64,000 bases of DNA from Orientallactaga sibirica (GCA_036365145.1 JAEOAD010000035.1:1486001-1550000); one strand, 5' to 3'. Counted from the stretch's first letter, positions 10,531 through 22,650 are shown. Numbers and translations: made by a program. Notes: generated by a model not told the origin, from the letters alone.

Positions 10531-12110
10531 ATGATAAATCTTGTCCCCACCTGAAGCACTGACTCCTTAGCTTGCTAAGATTCCTGTTTTCCTTTCAACA
10601 AATGTACACCTTACTGTGGTATCTGTAGTCAGGGACTAAAATGTCATACACTGTTAATTATGAAATGTGTTTATTCCCTAAAAGATTATAAATGTCTGAT
10701 CTTGAATTATGATGAAAGAGAACAGTGAGGCAATTTTTCCTAGGAGTCAGAAAGAAGGGCAAGCTTTCAGGTCAGATTTCATCATTTACTAAATTTGGTG
10801 GCTCTGGGCATGTCCTTTAAGCCCTGAGTCTCTGTTTCCTCATCCTGACTATAGGAAAAGTGATTCTGACCTCAATGGAGTGCTCAGAGGCAGTGCCTGG
10901 AAACCACTCAGGACAATTCCCAGAAGGCAATGCTGAGTCTGAAAAGCCTGGAGTACCAATTGGCACCTTGTAATGGACTTTTTTTGTTCAATATTTTACA
11001 TTCATTTTCATATTCTCAGTTCTTCCCTGTACCTTGTGTGTGTGCGAGCATGTGTGCATGTGCACATACTTACATGTGTGTAGTGGTGGGGACGTGGAGG
11101 AAAAGTCCATGTTCAACTCTGAGGCTGCCGGCTGCTTTCAGTGTTCATACCACTGCACATGCCTTTCAGATGCAAATGAGAATTTCACTTGCTTTCTTTC
11201 CATCTGTGCACAGCACTGGTAATATCAGCCTTGTTAACTTTGACCATTACAGATGAGTATGTAGGGAAACTGTGGTTTTGATCAAATTTTCACTGCAATA
11301 CTTGCTAATATTTTCTCTTATCTTAGAAATCTCGGTCTTTTCCAAGATTGCTAGTTTATTTATTTATTTATTTTTTTTACATCTTTAGAGTTTTACAGCT
11401 TTAACTTTTAAGTACAACCTGTGGTTCATTTTGACTTAATTTAAAGCCTGGTGTGAATAAAATAGGGTGTTTTCCATATGGATAGCCAGTTATGCAATTA
11501 TCTCCAGTGATTTAGCTACTGTGTTGTAAAACAGAAGAGACTGTTTTGAAAGAGGACTCTCACAAATGATTGACAGCTACATTTTGCTGCAAATAAATTG
11601 AGCATGTATGTGTGGGTATATTTCTGGGCTCTTTATATTTTGATACAAGTACCTGTCTCTCTTCCAGGACCACACTTTCTTACATATTACAGGTTTATTG
11701 TTAATCCTAAAATCTTGGGATATCAACGTTTCAAATTTATCCTTCTTTTCCAATTCTACTTTGGCTTTTCTGAGCCTTTCATGTAAATATCAACATCATA
11801 TTATCAGTTTCCAAGGCAGGCTTGGGAGTTGTGATGACATAGCAATAAGTTATAAATAAATTTGGGAATCCTTCCTCAGTATTCAAAGTTCCATTTCCTG
11901 TGCATGGTTTAGCTCTGCATTTCTTTAGGCCTTTAATTTCATTCACAATATTCCCTGTTTTCCAGGAAAGAGAGAGTTCTGGTTATCTGTGTTTAAAACC
12001 ATACCTATGTATGTAGCTTTTACAGTATTACAAATGATAATGCCTTTTAATTTACTTTCCAATTGCTCACTACCATTATACACACCGAATTAAGAAAAAA
12101 AAAGAGCTGG
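10531..12110. other. Non-coding stretch, no gene seen
   Basis: Mostly unique AT-rich sequence, with a GT/AC-rich patch near 11035-11090 that may be the end of a very old B3-like SINE. A block at 11558-11585 nearly repeats 10016-10043. No exon-like or RNA-gene sequence was recognised. Confidence 0.5.
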
Positions 12111-12170
12111 TATTTTATTTTATTTTATTTTATTTTATTTTATTTTATTTTATTTTATTTTATTTTATTT
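12111..12170. repeat. (TTTTA)12 pentanucleotide repeat
   Basis: Sixty bases of uninterrupted TATTT units. It is probably an expanded antisense A-tail, though no adjoining SINE body is recognisable. Confidence 0.97.
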
Positions 12171-12529
12171 ACATGCGCAACACTCTGGATGCAAATATAG
12201 GGGTTTCAACACCAGATAGTCCCACAGTTTTACATTTTAATTCTGACACATCCAGAGTTAGAAGGTACACCTTGGTCAAGGGCACAGGACACAGGTCATC
12301 CTGCCCTGACACAGAACTCAGGAAGGCACCTTGCTTATTATCACACTTTTTAAAAATTTTTTTTATTTTTTTATCAAGGATGCAACTCACCAGCAGCCCA
12401 ATGGAAGAAATGCACAAGCAAAGCGTGAGAACTGAGTGGGGCTCTTGGGGTACACCACCACATTAGCATGGTTATCAGGGTACACAACATCATCAGTGGG
12501 GTTCTCAGGCACAACACCCCATTAGCAAA

Positions 12530-12765
12530 CAGGTCCTGGAGTACACCACTCCAGTCAACAACACCTCGATGCTCATGGATCAGAATGATTGATTAAATCA
12601 CTGGCTATTGGTGTTGGCCAATCTCCAGCCCTCTTCTCTCCTTGGAGGGGTGAGGCTACATATTCCATACGTGTCATCTGGGTGGTTCCTGTGGCAACCA
12701 GTGTCGGTGATCTTTGAATCACCTCCTTTGCATAAACTCAGACATTAGAAAAAGAGAGCTTACTG
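12530..12765 (-). repeat. Ancient ERV LTR relic
   Basis: The reverse complement carries the phrases 'tagcctcacccctccaagg', 'gggctggagattggccaac' and 'agccagtgatttaatcaatc', typical of an old mammal-wide LTR. I recall the phrase order but not the exact family. It is 5'- and 3'-eroded. Confidence 0.5.
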
Positions 12766-13054
12766 TGGATGACAAAAGACAATCCTCTCATCCTCATAGC
12801 TTTGCAACAGGAACTAGGGAAGAACGACAAATGCATATTTCCCATTATATTGCAATATGGAACATACAGATGTACAATATAGAATAGGCTGCATATGCTG
12901 TATGATTGCATGTAAAAACTTTAAATAAAGTTGTCACATTTGTTGGTATAAAGTTCTCATGTTCTTTTATTGTTCTATTTTTTTTTTCAAAATGTAGAAA
13001 ACTTCCATTGACTTTTCGCTTTTGTTTGATGTTTTTGAAGCAGAATGTTGCTAT

Positions 13055-13140
13055 AAAGCCCTACGTAGATGAGGACGATTTCAAACCTGCAGTAATCCTC
13101 CTTCCTCTGCCTCCTCCTCCCACATGCTGGAATTAGCTAA
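13055..13140 (-). repeat. B1-like SINE remnant
   Basis: 'ccctacgtagatgaggacga', 'tttcaaacctgcagtaatcc' and 'cacatgctggaattagcta' follow antisense B1 order with heavy divergence. Confidence 0.5.
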
Positions 13141-13390
13141 TGTGTGTGTACGCCTGTTTGTGAGTGTGCAGGGTGTGTGTGTGTGTGGTGTGTGTGTGCA
13201 CGCATATGTGGAGGCCAGGGGACAACCTCAGGAATGCTCTCCATCATTTTTGAGACATGGCCTCTCGTTGGCCGAGAGCTCAGTGCTTAGGAAAGCCTGA
13301 CTGGCCACTCTGAGTATCCGGGACCCTCCTGCCTCTGCTTCCGTCGTGCTGGGTTGAGGCAGGCGCTGCTGCTAGACCCAGTGTTGTCAC
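13141..13390 (-). repeat. B3-like SINE, truncated
   Basis: A GT-rich end leads into 'tatgtggaggccaggggaca', 'ttttgagacatggcctctcg' and 'cgggaccctcctgcctctgc'. The tRNA-like head is missing. Confidence 0.75.
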
Positions 13391-13702
13391 ACGGCACTAG
13401 AGAAGGAAGTCTTCTTCTCTTGCAAGTAACATCATTCAGAGCCCTAGTTTGCCCAGCTTATTCTTCCTACTGGTGACTTGCATTCTCTTCTGATTAGCTT
13501 AGCTAAGAATTTAGACTTAACCTTTCAAAAAAGCTTTTCAAAGAAAGAGCTTTGGGGTTTGTAAATATAGTTCATTTTTGTCATAGTTTTTACATTGCCT
13601 ATATTTTTACAATTCTTACCGAATATGACCTGTATTAGTAAACCTATTAAGACTGTACAATTAAGGAGAATGTAATTTTTGGACCTGTTTGGTGCTATGT
13701 TT

Positions 13703-13969
13703 TTTTTTTTTTTTTGGAGAGAGACAGAGAGAGAGACAGAGAAAGAGGGAGAGGAGAGAAGATAGAGATGGGCACGCCAGCAGTCTCTCAGCTGCTGTGA
13801 ACGAAATCCAGATGCATGTGCCCCCTTGTGGTCAAGTGCGGCATTGCGCCCTTGTGTCACTGCATCTGGCTAAACGTGGGACCTGGAGATTGGAACCGCT
13901 GGAGATTGGAACCAGAGTTCTTTGGCTTAGGAGGCAGGCGCCTTAACCGCTAAGCCATCTCTCCAGCCC
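13703..13969 (-). repeat. tRNA-headed SINE, long form, with target-site duplication
   Basis: Complete copy from the T-run (antisense A-tail) to 'ctaagccatctctccagccc'. A perfect 13-base duplication, TGGTGCTATGTTT, stands at 13690-13702 and 13970-13982. The box-B module is doubled (13885-13897 and 13901-13913). The perfect duplication indicates a fairly recent insertion. Confidence 0.96.
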
Positions 13970-13982
13970 TGGTGCTATGTTT

Positions 13983-14705
13983 TATATACGTTAATTTTAT
14001 CATATGGTTGGTCATGTCATTTAGATATTCCTTGTATCCACTATTTTTCCTACTTCTTTAATAAATCAATAGCAGTATGATTACGAGATTATTTATTTCT
14101 TCCATTTGAGATGATTTTGAGGATGACTTCTTATTGAGAATTGTATGAACTTACTGATATTGGTCATGTTCCCATCTGCTTATACTCCCATGTCCCCTCT
14201 CCTCTGCCGCCATTTCGCTGAGGGCCCACCTCAGTGGAGTTTTAGTAGTCACTGTGGGTGATTAAAGCACCAGTCAGTTTGTGGATAATTTTTAAGTGCA
14301 TAAACATTGGCAGTTATCATACCTCTTTGTGATACCATCTTACATTTTTTCCTTTTATCTTAACACTTTATATCCCAATGTATAAGTCACCTTATATTAA
14401 CTTAGCTCCTCTGACTTCGCTCACACATCTATTGCACTGTACATCTTTTCTGTTCATATGCTTATTCATCTGTATCTTCACATTCCAAACACAGCTCTGA
14501 AAATAGTGTGAAGTCAGATCTTGTTTTTTTATGCATTTGAACATCTCTTTCCTTTACCTATGATGTTTAACTTACTGATAGTAAAAGTATGTATTTGTTT
14601 TATTAATTTCTTAAAATTACTATCCTCTTAAGCTTTAATTCTGCATCTAACTTCCTGATTTTCATGATTATTCATTGAGTATTCTTCACAATTCTATTGT
14701 TGGCT
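13983..14705. other. Non-coding stretch, nothing recognised
   Basis: AT-rich sequence without repeat-family signatures apart from the A-tail of the following SINE. A C/T-rich patch lies near 14190-14240. No open frame of note. Confidence 0.5.
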
Positions 14706-14909
14706 CTATTTATTTACTTCTGAGGGAGAGATAGATAGATAGAGAGAGAGAGAGAGAATAGATGCTCCAAGGCTTCCAGCCAATGCAAACAAACTCCAGA
14801 CACATATTCCACCTTGTGTATCTGGCTTACATGGGTACTGGGGAATTGAACCTGGACTCTTGGGCTTTGCAGGCAAGCGCCTTAACTGCTAAGCCATCTC
14901 CCTATCCCC
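14706..14909 (-). repeat. tRNA-headed SINE, short form
   Basis: (GATA)/(GA)n near 14725-14757, then 'ggcttccagccaatgcaaac', 'gggaattgaacctggactct' (antisense box B) and 'ttaactgctaagccatctcc'. Confidence 0.92.
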
Positions 14910-15089
14910 TGCTGGCTTTTATGTAATCTCTTTGCATTATTGTCATTATTTTTAATTCTATAGGTTTTAGTATAGAAACTGCACTTCACAGTGTACCTCA
15001 AGTTAATAGCATTGCACTTTGTGTAAAGTCTGGTGGTCACCCCAAGACACACACAAAACCTTGTAGTTTGTTTCATGTGCTGTGTCTAT

Positions 15090-15170
15090 ACACAATGTTA
15101 TTAACATTGGGTTACAGAGCAACTTCAAGACCTAGGTAACTGCATAAGACTGTCTCAAAATAAAAAGCAG
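15090..15170 (+). repeat. B1 3' end scrap
   Basis: 'gggttacagagcaacttcaa' and 'agactgtctcaaaataaaaa' match the 3' end of an old B1/PB1-type SINE. It directly precedes an ID-like element. Confidence 0.4.
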
Positions 15171-15177
15171 AAAGAGA

Positions 15178-15275
15178 TTGGGGTTGTAGCTCAGTGATTA
15201 TGTGTGTAGTCTATATAAGGATCTGGGCTCAATGTCCAATTCTCCAAATAAAAAGGAAGAAAAAAAAATGAGAGA
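15178..15275 (+). repeat. ID-like SINE
   Basis: 'gattggggttgtagctcagt' is an ID (tRNA-Ala-derived) head, with box A-like 'TAGCTCAGTGATT', followed by a degraded box B and an A-rich tail at 15246-15275. These are Pol III promoter remains; transcription is not implied. Confidence 0.75.
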
Positions 15276-15539
15276 AAGAAGAGAATACAATAAATAGCCA
15301 GGACAAGCAGAAAGCAACTAGATAGTTATGAATATTAATATAAATCCAGCTGTGTTAGTAATTTAAATGATCAGCAAACCAGACTGAATGATAAAAAATA
15401 AAAGTGGAGTACATCAAGCCTCATGTCTACTATTACTGTGACTAACATGACTTCAACCTACTCAGCAGCTAGCTCTTCCTTCACAAATCTCTAGATATCC
15501 ATCTAGGAGCATTTCTTCTCAGTTCAAGTGTCCCTTTAA

Positions 15540-15695
15540 GACAGACAAGGTGGACCATGCCAGTAATCCCAGCACTCAGCTGGTTGAAGCAGGAAGATTG
15601 CCATGACTCTGAAGTGAGCCTGGGTCTTACAGTGAGCTTCAGGCTAGTCTGGGATACAGAACGGGATTCTGTTTAAAGAACCAAAACCAAAAGAG
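15540..15695 (+). repeat. B1-like SINE, diverged
   Basis: 'ccagtaatcccagcactcag', 'gcaggaagattgccatgac' and 'gattctgtttaaagaaccaa' follow B1 order. Much more diverged than the B1 copies at 39.4 and 40.0 kb. Confidence 0.8.
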
Positions 15696-16044
15696 CAAAT
15701 AACCTTCCTTTAATTTTTCTTAGAGGATGAGTGTGCTGATATCTACTTCCAAAATAAACATATTTTATTTTACCTTTACTTTTGAAGAATCCTGTAACAT
15801 AAGAAATGCATTCCACTGCCATCTGGCTTCCATTACTTCTATCATTCTGTTTGGTGATTATCTGTCTGTCTCGTTGTTCTTTTGAGAAGTATGCCCACCA
15901 CTAATTCTAAAAATGTATTTTTCTTTCTGTCATTCATTATTTGCAATTTTTTCTATTGCCCATGAAGATATGATTTCATTCATGTTGATCTTGAGTGGTG
16001 GTCACAGCACTTATTGGTTCTCTTACATTATCTATTTCCTCTTT

Positions 16045-16338
16045 TTTCTTCTCTGTGTGTTTGGGTGTGTACGTGCCATGGCATGTATGTGGAAGTTAAG
16101 ACAACTTTCCAGGGCTGATCATGACTTTGAGGCAGGGTTTCTTGGTTTCTCATTGTATTAGTTTACTCCAAGAAATTCTTGTCTCCATTGCCCATATTAA
16201 TGTTGGGATACTGGGATTACAGAATCCTATCACAGCTTCTGTTTATTTTTCTTAAAAAGCATGGGTTCTGGGATCCTAACTCAGTTCTCAGGTTTATGTG
16301 GCAAGAACATTATCCAATGAACCATCTCCCCAGGCCTG
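16045..16338 (-). repeat. B3-like SINE
   Basis: 'tgtgtttgggtgtgtacgtg', 'gaggcagggtttcttggttt', 'gatactgggattacagaatc' and 'aaccatctccccaggcct' are in antisense B3 order. Confidence 0.7.
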
Positions 16339-16787
16339 CATCCTTCTTAAACATTGAAAATTATTTGACCATAATCCCTTTAATATGGTTTATTTTTATA
16401 TTTCTAGACTTTTAAAATTCTATTCAGTGTATTTCTTATGCTCTCTTTTGGATTTTTTTCTGTTTTTCTCTATTTATGCCCTATATTTTCTTTCTATAGA
16501 TCCATCTTCCCATCCCTTATCATCCTCTCTAAGTAAAATCAGTGTTTGAACTCACACAAAGTTATTTTTGACGATTGCCTTTTTTGGTGCTATGATTTTC
16601 ATTTACTTTCTTCTTTTAAATTTAGGTTATAATTCTCACAGTTAATTCTGAACCTCATCTACTTTTGTAACTCTAAACTTTTTGTTTCATTCACACATGT
16701 ATTTACGTTTTTATCACTAGGCTGGTTGAATGTAGTAGATTGATCCAGTCAGAGAATGAGTTGATCTGTGGCTGGGTGGTCTGTGTT

Positions 16788-16922
16788 TTATTTTTTAATA
16801 TCTTATTTTTATTTATCTATTAGATATAGAGAGAGAGAGAGAGAAAGAGAGAATCGAATCGAACCTGCATCCTTTGGCTTTGCAGGCAAATGCCTAAACC
16901 TCTAAACCATCCCTCTAGCCCC
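16788..16922 (-). repeat. tRNA-headed SINE, internally deleted
   Basis: A (GA)n stretch passes straight into 'aatcgaacctgcatcctttg' and 'taaaccatccctctagcccc'. The middle (CTGGAGTTCGTTTGC part) is missing. Box B is preserved (antisense AATCGAACC). Confidence 0.85.
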
Positions 16923-16999
16923 CAATTATTTATTTATTATTATTATTAGTCTTTGTAACTCACTGATGACTTCAAGTGAAAAAAAGAAGTGAATGCTCT

Positions 17000-17345
17000 C
17001 CTGGGCTGGGGAGATGGTTCGTTGGTTAAAGGGCTGGCCACTCAAGCCAGAGCACCTGAGTTCAAGCTCCAGACCCCACATCACAAATTCTGGAAGCCAC
17101 GGCAGACTTTTGTAATCCCAGGACTCTGACTTGATAACATAGGAGGTGGAGACAGGAGAATGTCCTGTGAGCCTGTGGTGAGTAAAGCACAGCCAACCGC
17201 ATAGTAAGAACCCACAGTGAGACGCTCATGTGGAAGGACAGAGAAGCCTGACTCAAAGGTTGTCCTCTGCCCGCCACATGTGCATGGGACACACGTCTGT
17301 GGACCCACACATGAACATGAGCGTGTGAGCATCCTCCACATACAA
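17000..17345 (+). repeat. B2-like SINE, old
   Basis: The tRNA-like head 'gggctggggagatggttcgt' with 'cacctgagttcaagctccag' (box B region) is followed by 'gacttttgtaatcccaggac' and a CACATG-rich 3' part including 'gttgtcctctgcccgcca'. The order matches old rodent B2-family SINEs. Confidence 0.75.
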
Positions 17346-17399
17346 ATACTGCTTCTGTGACTATTCTCCTCTTTCTGGGCTGACATATCAGTGTGCTAT

Positions 17400-19158
17400 A
17401 AGCTGCTTATCACACCTAAAGGCTAAAGTCATGCTCAAGACTCCTTGAAAATATATGTGTACATTTACACACTTGTAATATACTGTACAGTAAGTCTTCT
17501 TAATATCCTAATGTATACAGCTTCCAAAGAACAAATTTTTTAAAAGTGTGGGCTAAACACCATATACAAATAGACCAGTGTCTATTGAAGCATTTTATCT
17601 TGATTGTCTAATCCTCTGTGCACACACAGACATTTCTAGCAACTTCTCCTTCCCTTTGCTCAGCTCTCCTTCTCAGGCTTCTTTCATGCCTAACTCGTGA
17701 TTTCTGTCCAGCTGCCAGTCAAATTCTTGCTCTTTGGCCACTGGCTTAGTTAACCCAGTTTAAGACAAGGCATTCTCACATGGTTTTGGACTAGAGTCGC
17801 TCCATGGGCCCCACTGTTAACATGCTGGTACGTTGGTTTAAATTGCAAGCCTTCTCGGCACTGGAAGCACAGGCTGAGCGGCGGTTGGTCTGAAATAAAC
17901 CCCAATGATGTATATTTTTATTAAGTACCCTAGCACCTAAAAGCCATGTGAAGGGTATTCAGGACATCATGCTCTGGCTTGTGCTATTGGCTCACTTCAT
18001 TAGCTCTCAGGTCTGCTCTGCCCGGAGCTCTGAGAAGGGACATGACTCACTATGAGCTTCACTACTGTGGTTTTGTGCTATTTGGACTGATCCTTACCCT
18101 CTGGGGAAAAATCACCAGAGGATTATATAGAATTATCTCCCCCGATGGCTACAGGGACATAGTCCATTCTCCACGATAGGTGGCAGTATGGAAGATTATG
18201 TGACATTTCGTCTTTGCTCCTCTCTGACTCAGAGTATTGAAATGTAAAGCTAAACTCTGAAACACCTGTCATTGATTGTCTGAACTATTCCTGGGCAATC
18301 TGGAAAATCCTTTCTCATTCAATACACATAGTCTCCCCAACATTTAAGCTATTATTCAGAACATTTCGATTCCTCATTTTATACTTAAGAGCATGAGCCA
18401 AGCCAAGAAGACATTTTTGTATTCCCCCGTCTCCTCCCTACCAGTGTTGGAGGAATGTCAACATGAAAGGAGAAAGGATATTATTTAGGGTGGCCTGAGG
18501 GGTAATAAGCAGGATTAATGGGATGAAATTGAGCAAAGGAAAATTTAAAGTGAACACCAGGAATATTTTGCAAAGATTGAGATCGATGAGCCTGTGGAAT
18601 TAAGATCCCAGGAGAGGCTGAGGGAGCCCCATTACTTGAATCAGTTCAAACTAGACTGACCAAATATTTGAATATAATCCTACCTTGGCAGAGAGTAGAG
18701 CTGTGAGAGCTGGAAGGTGGAAACAATGACTTCATAGGTCTTTTCCATCTCTGACTTCTATGAGTCATGCAATGTATGCTGTGATGCGTCATACAGCTAG
18801 CCAGACTCGGGTCATTCGCTATACGTTTCAGCCACAAAGTCTTTGGTTTCTGACTTCGCCTCCCAATGGAACTGCTACTTCAGCAGAGGCTGAGGGCTCC
18901 CTTGGGATTTCTGCTGAGTTTATAATCAGTTAAATATCAGAAATGAATGCAGAGATCAGTCATAGAAGCAGAGGGTGGTGAGTAATTGACTGCTGGTCCC
19001 TGCCCTCTGGGAGGCTCCCTCGCACCCCTTTGCAGACAGACAGGAATCTTTCCATAGTGGCTGTTGTCTGCAACTCCACTCATAGGCTTGCTTGTCTCCT
19101 GCATTGTGCTGGAGGCCCCTCTGCTCCCTCTGTCCTATGAATGGCAGAAGCATGGTCC

Positions 19159-19159
<1 letters not shown>
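17400..19159. other. Unique non-coding stretch, no gene seen
   Basis: No SINE, LINE or LTR signature was recognised from about 17.4 kb to the CTG tract. Short open frames (up to about 65 codons) show no known domain. Composition is balanced and CpG-poor. Confidence 0.5.

Positions 19160-19209
<50 letters not shown>
19160..19209. repeat. (CTG)16-17 trinucleotide repeat
   Basis: Fifty uninterrupted bases of CTG units. Frames through it would read poly-Leu, poly-Cys or poly-Ala, or poly-Gln, poly-Ser or poly-Ala on the other strand. None of the surrounding frames shows recognisable protein sequence, so it is treated as a microsatellite. Confidence 0.97.
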
Positions 19210-19837
19210 ATTGCTTCTGGCCTGCGATGGCCTTGCCTCCAGTGCCTACTGCTCAGCAGGTAGCCTTCCTTAAAGGCAATCTGTTCACATGCCCCTGCCG
19301 TGGCCTAGCATTCAGGAACACTACGTCAGAGCCTGTCTGCCCACAAGGGACCTGGAACAAACTGTTAAAACAGTATGATCAATCACATCCTTTCCTCAAA
19401 GACAATTTTAGGCGAACACATCAAACAGATAAAGTCAGAACTCCTTTGGATTAAGTGGAGAAGTAGACCTGGGATACCACTGAGCAGTGTGTTCGTCACT
19501 ACCACGCTGCCTCCCCCACTCCCCAGGGCTCTACAAAAGAGCAGATCGAAGCCATGTAGAGACACAGGTTCAAAACCACTTGTCTTAGCTCCTCAGCACG
19601 CTTGCTATTTTACACTCAGGAAAACCCACAAAAGGCAGATGAAACAGTGTTGTAGCCCAGGTCTGAACAAGTCCCCCAAACTAGGCATCTGCTCTAGAGT
19701 TTAGTTGTGAGTCCTTTCCCTTCCCAAGAGAGGGAAGAAGAGAAGGAAGAAAGGAGGAAGGAAAGAAGGGAGGAAGGAAAGGGGATGGCCATGGATGTTA
19801 ATAATAACTAAATCTTTTTCTGTTGTCGTCTGCTTGT

Positions 19838-19945
19838 GTTTGAGACAGTCTTGGTGTGTACCTGAGGCTGCCCTGAGCTCACTGCCTTCCTCTTCGGCCT
19901 CCTGCGCGCTGAGATTACGGGTGTGTGCCATCATGCTGGCTAGTC
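19838..19945 (-). repeat. B1-like SINE, diverged
   Basis: 'gtttgagacagtcttggtgt', 'cctgcgcgctgagattacgg' and 'gtgtgccatcatgctggcta' are in antisense B1 order. Confidence 0.75.
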
Positions 19946-19949
19946 CACT

Positions 19950-20857
19950 GGACATCAACCGTCCTTCTTCCACTTGTGGGCCTCCTCTCTCGGAGGCTGC
20001 TTTTGTAATTCCAATCTGTCCGGAATGTGCATTTCATCCCAGTGTTCACGGGCGTGTAGGGAAAGCTGAAAGAATGAATGCTGTGGCCCACCACGACCTG
20101 GAGCATGGGGAAGTTCAGACAGCTCCCTCTGGGGTACTCATTGGACTAATCTCCTAAATGCAAGTGAACTCCATGTTTTGTGATTTTCAAAGCACCTTTT
20201 CAGCTACAATACTAAATCTTTCCAGCTAGACAAGGGAGAAGTTAATGGATCTGACATGAGGGTGCAAGCTCTAGGCTCCCGTACTGTATGCACATGCTGT
20301 CACCTAATCAGATGGTCTGCAGTGCAGTGGGAGTATTCGAATTCGCACTTCTAGTGTAGACCTGCTGTGTATGGGGTTTTCTTGGCACAGCCAGGTAAAG
20401 AATGTCCTTGGGTTCATGTTTATTCTTACTTCCTCCCGCTGACACTTCTCTTTTACTGCTTTCAGTTGGAAAGTGGAGACAAAGATTTGAGCCTTATGCC
20501 TTTTCCATGTATGTTCCATAGGAAGTTGGAGTGGACTTCTTTCCCCTCCTTCCCTCCCAGCGCCCAGAGATAAGTGACATCCTTAACTAGAGCGTGAAGC
20601 GCCCCCTTTCTTCTGGCTCCTTTATTCATTCCTCTGTTCATGAAAAGGAAGGTAGGAGGCAGGAGCAACTTAAGAAACCAGTTGGCAAAACTGTAGTTCA
20701 CTGAACTTCAGCTTGGTGGGACATTCACTTGCTGGCCTTAGTTCCAGAAGTATCACCAGCAGTCCCTCTGTCACTTACCTGTTTCCTGTCTGAGGGAAGA
20801 GGAATTCACCACCCTTAAAATAGAGCTTTCGTAGAAGACTTAAGCTTGGTTTCAATG
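19950..20857. other. Unique non-coding stretch, no gene seen
   Basis: No repeat family recognised. Overlapping short open frames on both strands lack any known motif. Confidence 0.45.

Positions 20858-20890
<33 letters not shown>
20858..20890. repeat. (TC)16 microsatellite
   Basis: Uninterrupted TC dinucleotides. Confidence 0.95.
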
Positions 20891-20895
<5 letters not shown>

Positions 20896-21732
20896 GTTTA
20901 CTCCACATTTCTCAGAGAAATGTAGGGCAAAGGGTTGGGGCATACATTTGAGGGAAATGTGGAAACTTTTAGAGAAAAGGTTAGTGGAGAAGTTTCCTCG
21001 GAGGACGATGTTTTATGAGCTGACCCTCAGAGGGTTTTGTGAGGAGACATCACAGGGATATGGATTACCAGCATGTAAAATCCAGATGAGCTGCACAATG
21101 GAGAGAAGGGAAAGTTTTGGCAAATGTACTTGCTTTTTTGCAATATGTATGTGTCTATATACGTATATATATTATCAAATTTAAAACATTTGAAAAGAAA
21201 TCCCAGGTGTTTCAGGCAAAACCACGGAGTGGTTCATTCATTCCACTAATAAGTTCCAATCCATCTGTTGTGTGGTCTTTCCATTCCACAGGTTAGGACC
21301 CCACTAAGTCTGCTATGCTTCAACCTGAATCCTGCCTGGTTTATACATTTTTAAGATACATATAAAGAGACGAAATCTCAGTCTCCCATACAGGAACCCA
21401 ACTCCCTGGAGTCGGCATTTAGCCAAATGGCTTCATTGTATTTTGAAGTGTTTTAAGTCCACTTATAAATAAATTAGGGTATACTGCTTTTGTAATGCAC
21501 ATCATGAAAAATGAACAGTCAGCTTAAAATAGATTTTCTTTTACTGCCAAGTGCATTATGAGAAAAATGTACTCCATCTGGCAGGATGGACCTGTGACCA
21601 TGTGGATGGAGTGCAGATAAGGGACAAAGAGACAGTCTTTTGTATTAAGAGATGCCACTGACACCCTGATGATGCCTATCAGGATATTTTCCAAGATGAA
21701 GGGAGAACTCTATACTCTAACATGTACACATA

Positions 21733-21733
<1 letters not shown>

Positions 21734-21778
<45 letters not shown>
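21734..21778. repeat. (AC)22 microsatellite
   Basis: Uninterrupted AC dinucleotides between otherwise unique sequence. Confidence 0.96.
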
Positions 21779-21786
<8 letters not shown>

Positions 21787-22134
21787 ACACTTCCCCTCAT
21801 ACTAGCAGCAGCAGGCCACACTCATAAGCCTGGAATGAGTTACCTCCTGCCTTACTTTCTCTCTCTTCAGTGTATTGGCCCCAGACTTCAAACCGGCAGT
21901 GAGTGAGGTTAAACCTGTAGTTCAGCCTCTATTGCTTCACGTCCATTGATCCCGGCAGGAGTGATGACCAGTCCTTCATTCTGTCAAAGCTCTTCCTAAA
22001 ACCAGCTCTCCACAATTCTTTAATTTTTGGCCTTGTAACTTGGCTTCTTTGCTTTTCAACCCCACACTCTTTTCCCTTGGACTTGTGTGCATCACTTTCT
22101 TCAACATATGTAATAGTGGCTAGCTTTTTAAAGA

Positions 22135-22450
22135 TGTCATCCCTTAGTGAGACAAGGCAGTCCGCTTTCTCCAATCCCATTCAACATAGTTCTGAAGTTA
22201 GCTAGAGCAATAAGAAAAGAGATACGAATAGGAAATGAAGGAGACAATTTCTCCCCAATTGCAGACAAATGATATGAAAGACTCTAAAATCCACCAGAAA
22301 ACTCTTCACATTGACATGCATTTTCAATAAAAAGCAGGCTATAAAGTCAGCATGGAATTCAGTAACCCTTCTATATACCAATAATAAACAAGCTAAGATA
22401 GGAAATTAAGAGACTAATTTAATTCACAATCTTTTTTTATTTTTTTAAAT
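22135..22450 (+). pseudogene. L1 ORF2 reverse-transcriptase fragment, broken
   Basis: Plus-strand L1 text from the 'TPLLFNIVLE..A' segment ('ccaatcccattcaacatag') through the 'AIRKEKEI' and catalytic F-A-D-D-M region to 'SVAFLYTNNKQA' ('cccttctatataccaataat'). The catalytic motif is destroyed: 'attgcagacaaatgatatga' carries an inserted base and an in-frame stop. The fragment resumes after a B1 insertion in the 48-bp tandem repeat. Confidence 0.85.
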
Positions 22451-22454
22451 ACCA

Positions 22455-22591
22455 AGCCAGGCGTGGTGGCGCACGCCTTTAATTCCAGCACGTGGGGGGC
22501 AGAGGTAGGAGGATTGCCATGAGTTCGAGGCCACCCTGAGACTACATAGTTAATTCCAGGTTAGCCTGGGCCAGAGTGAGACCCTACCTTG

Positions 22592-22624
<33 letters not shown>

Positions 22625-22650
22625 AACAACAACAACAACAACAAAAAAAA
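22455..22650 (+). repeat. B1-like SINE with long A/(CAA)n tail
   Basis: 'gccaggcgtggtggcgcacg' to 'gagtgagaccctaccttg', then about 30 A, (CAA)6 and A8. It is inserted in an L1 fragment. Confidence 0.95.

Noticed and set aside
19064..19454. Frames with long Leu or Cys runs
   Set aside because: The runs come from the (CTG)n tract; flanking residues show no signal peptide, domain or homology I can recognise.
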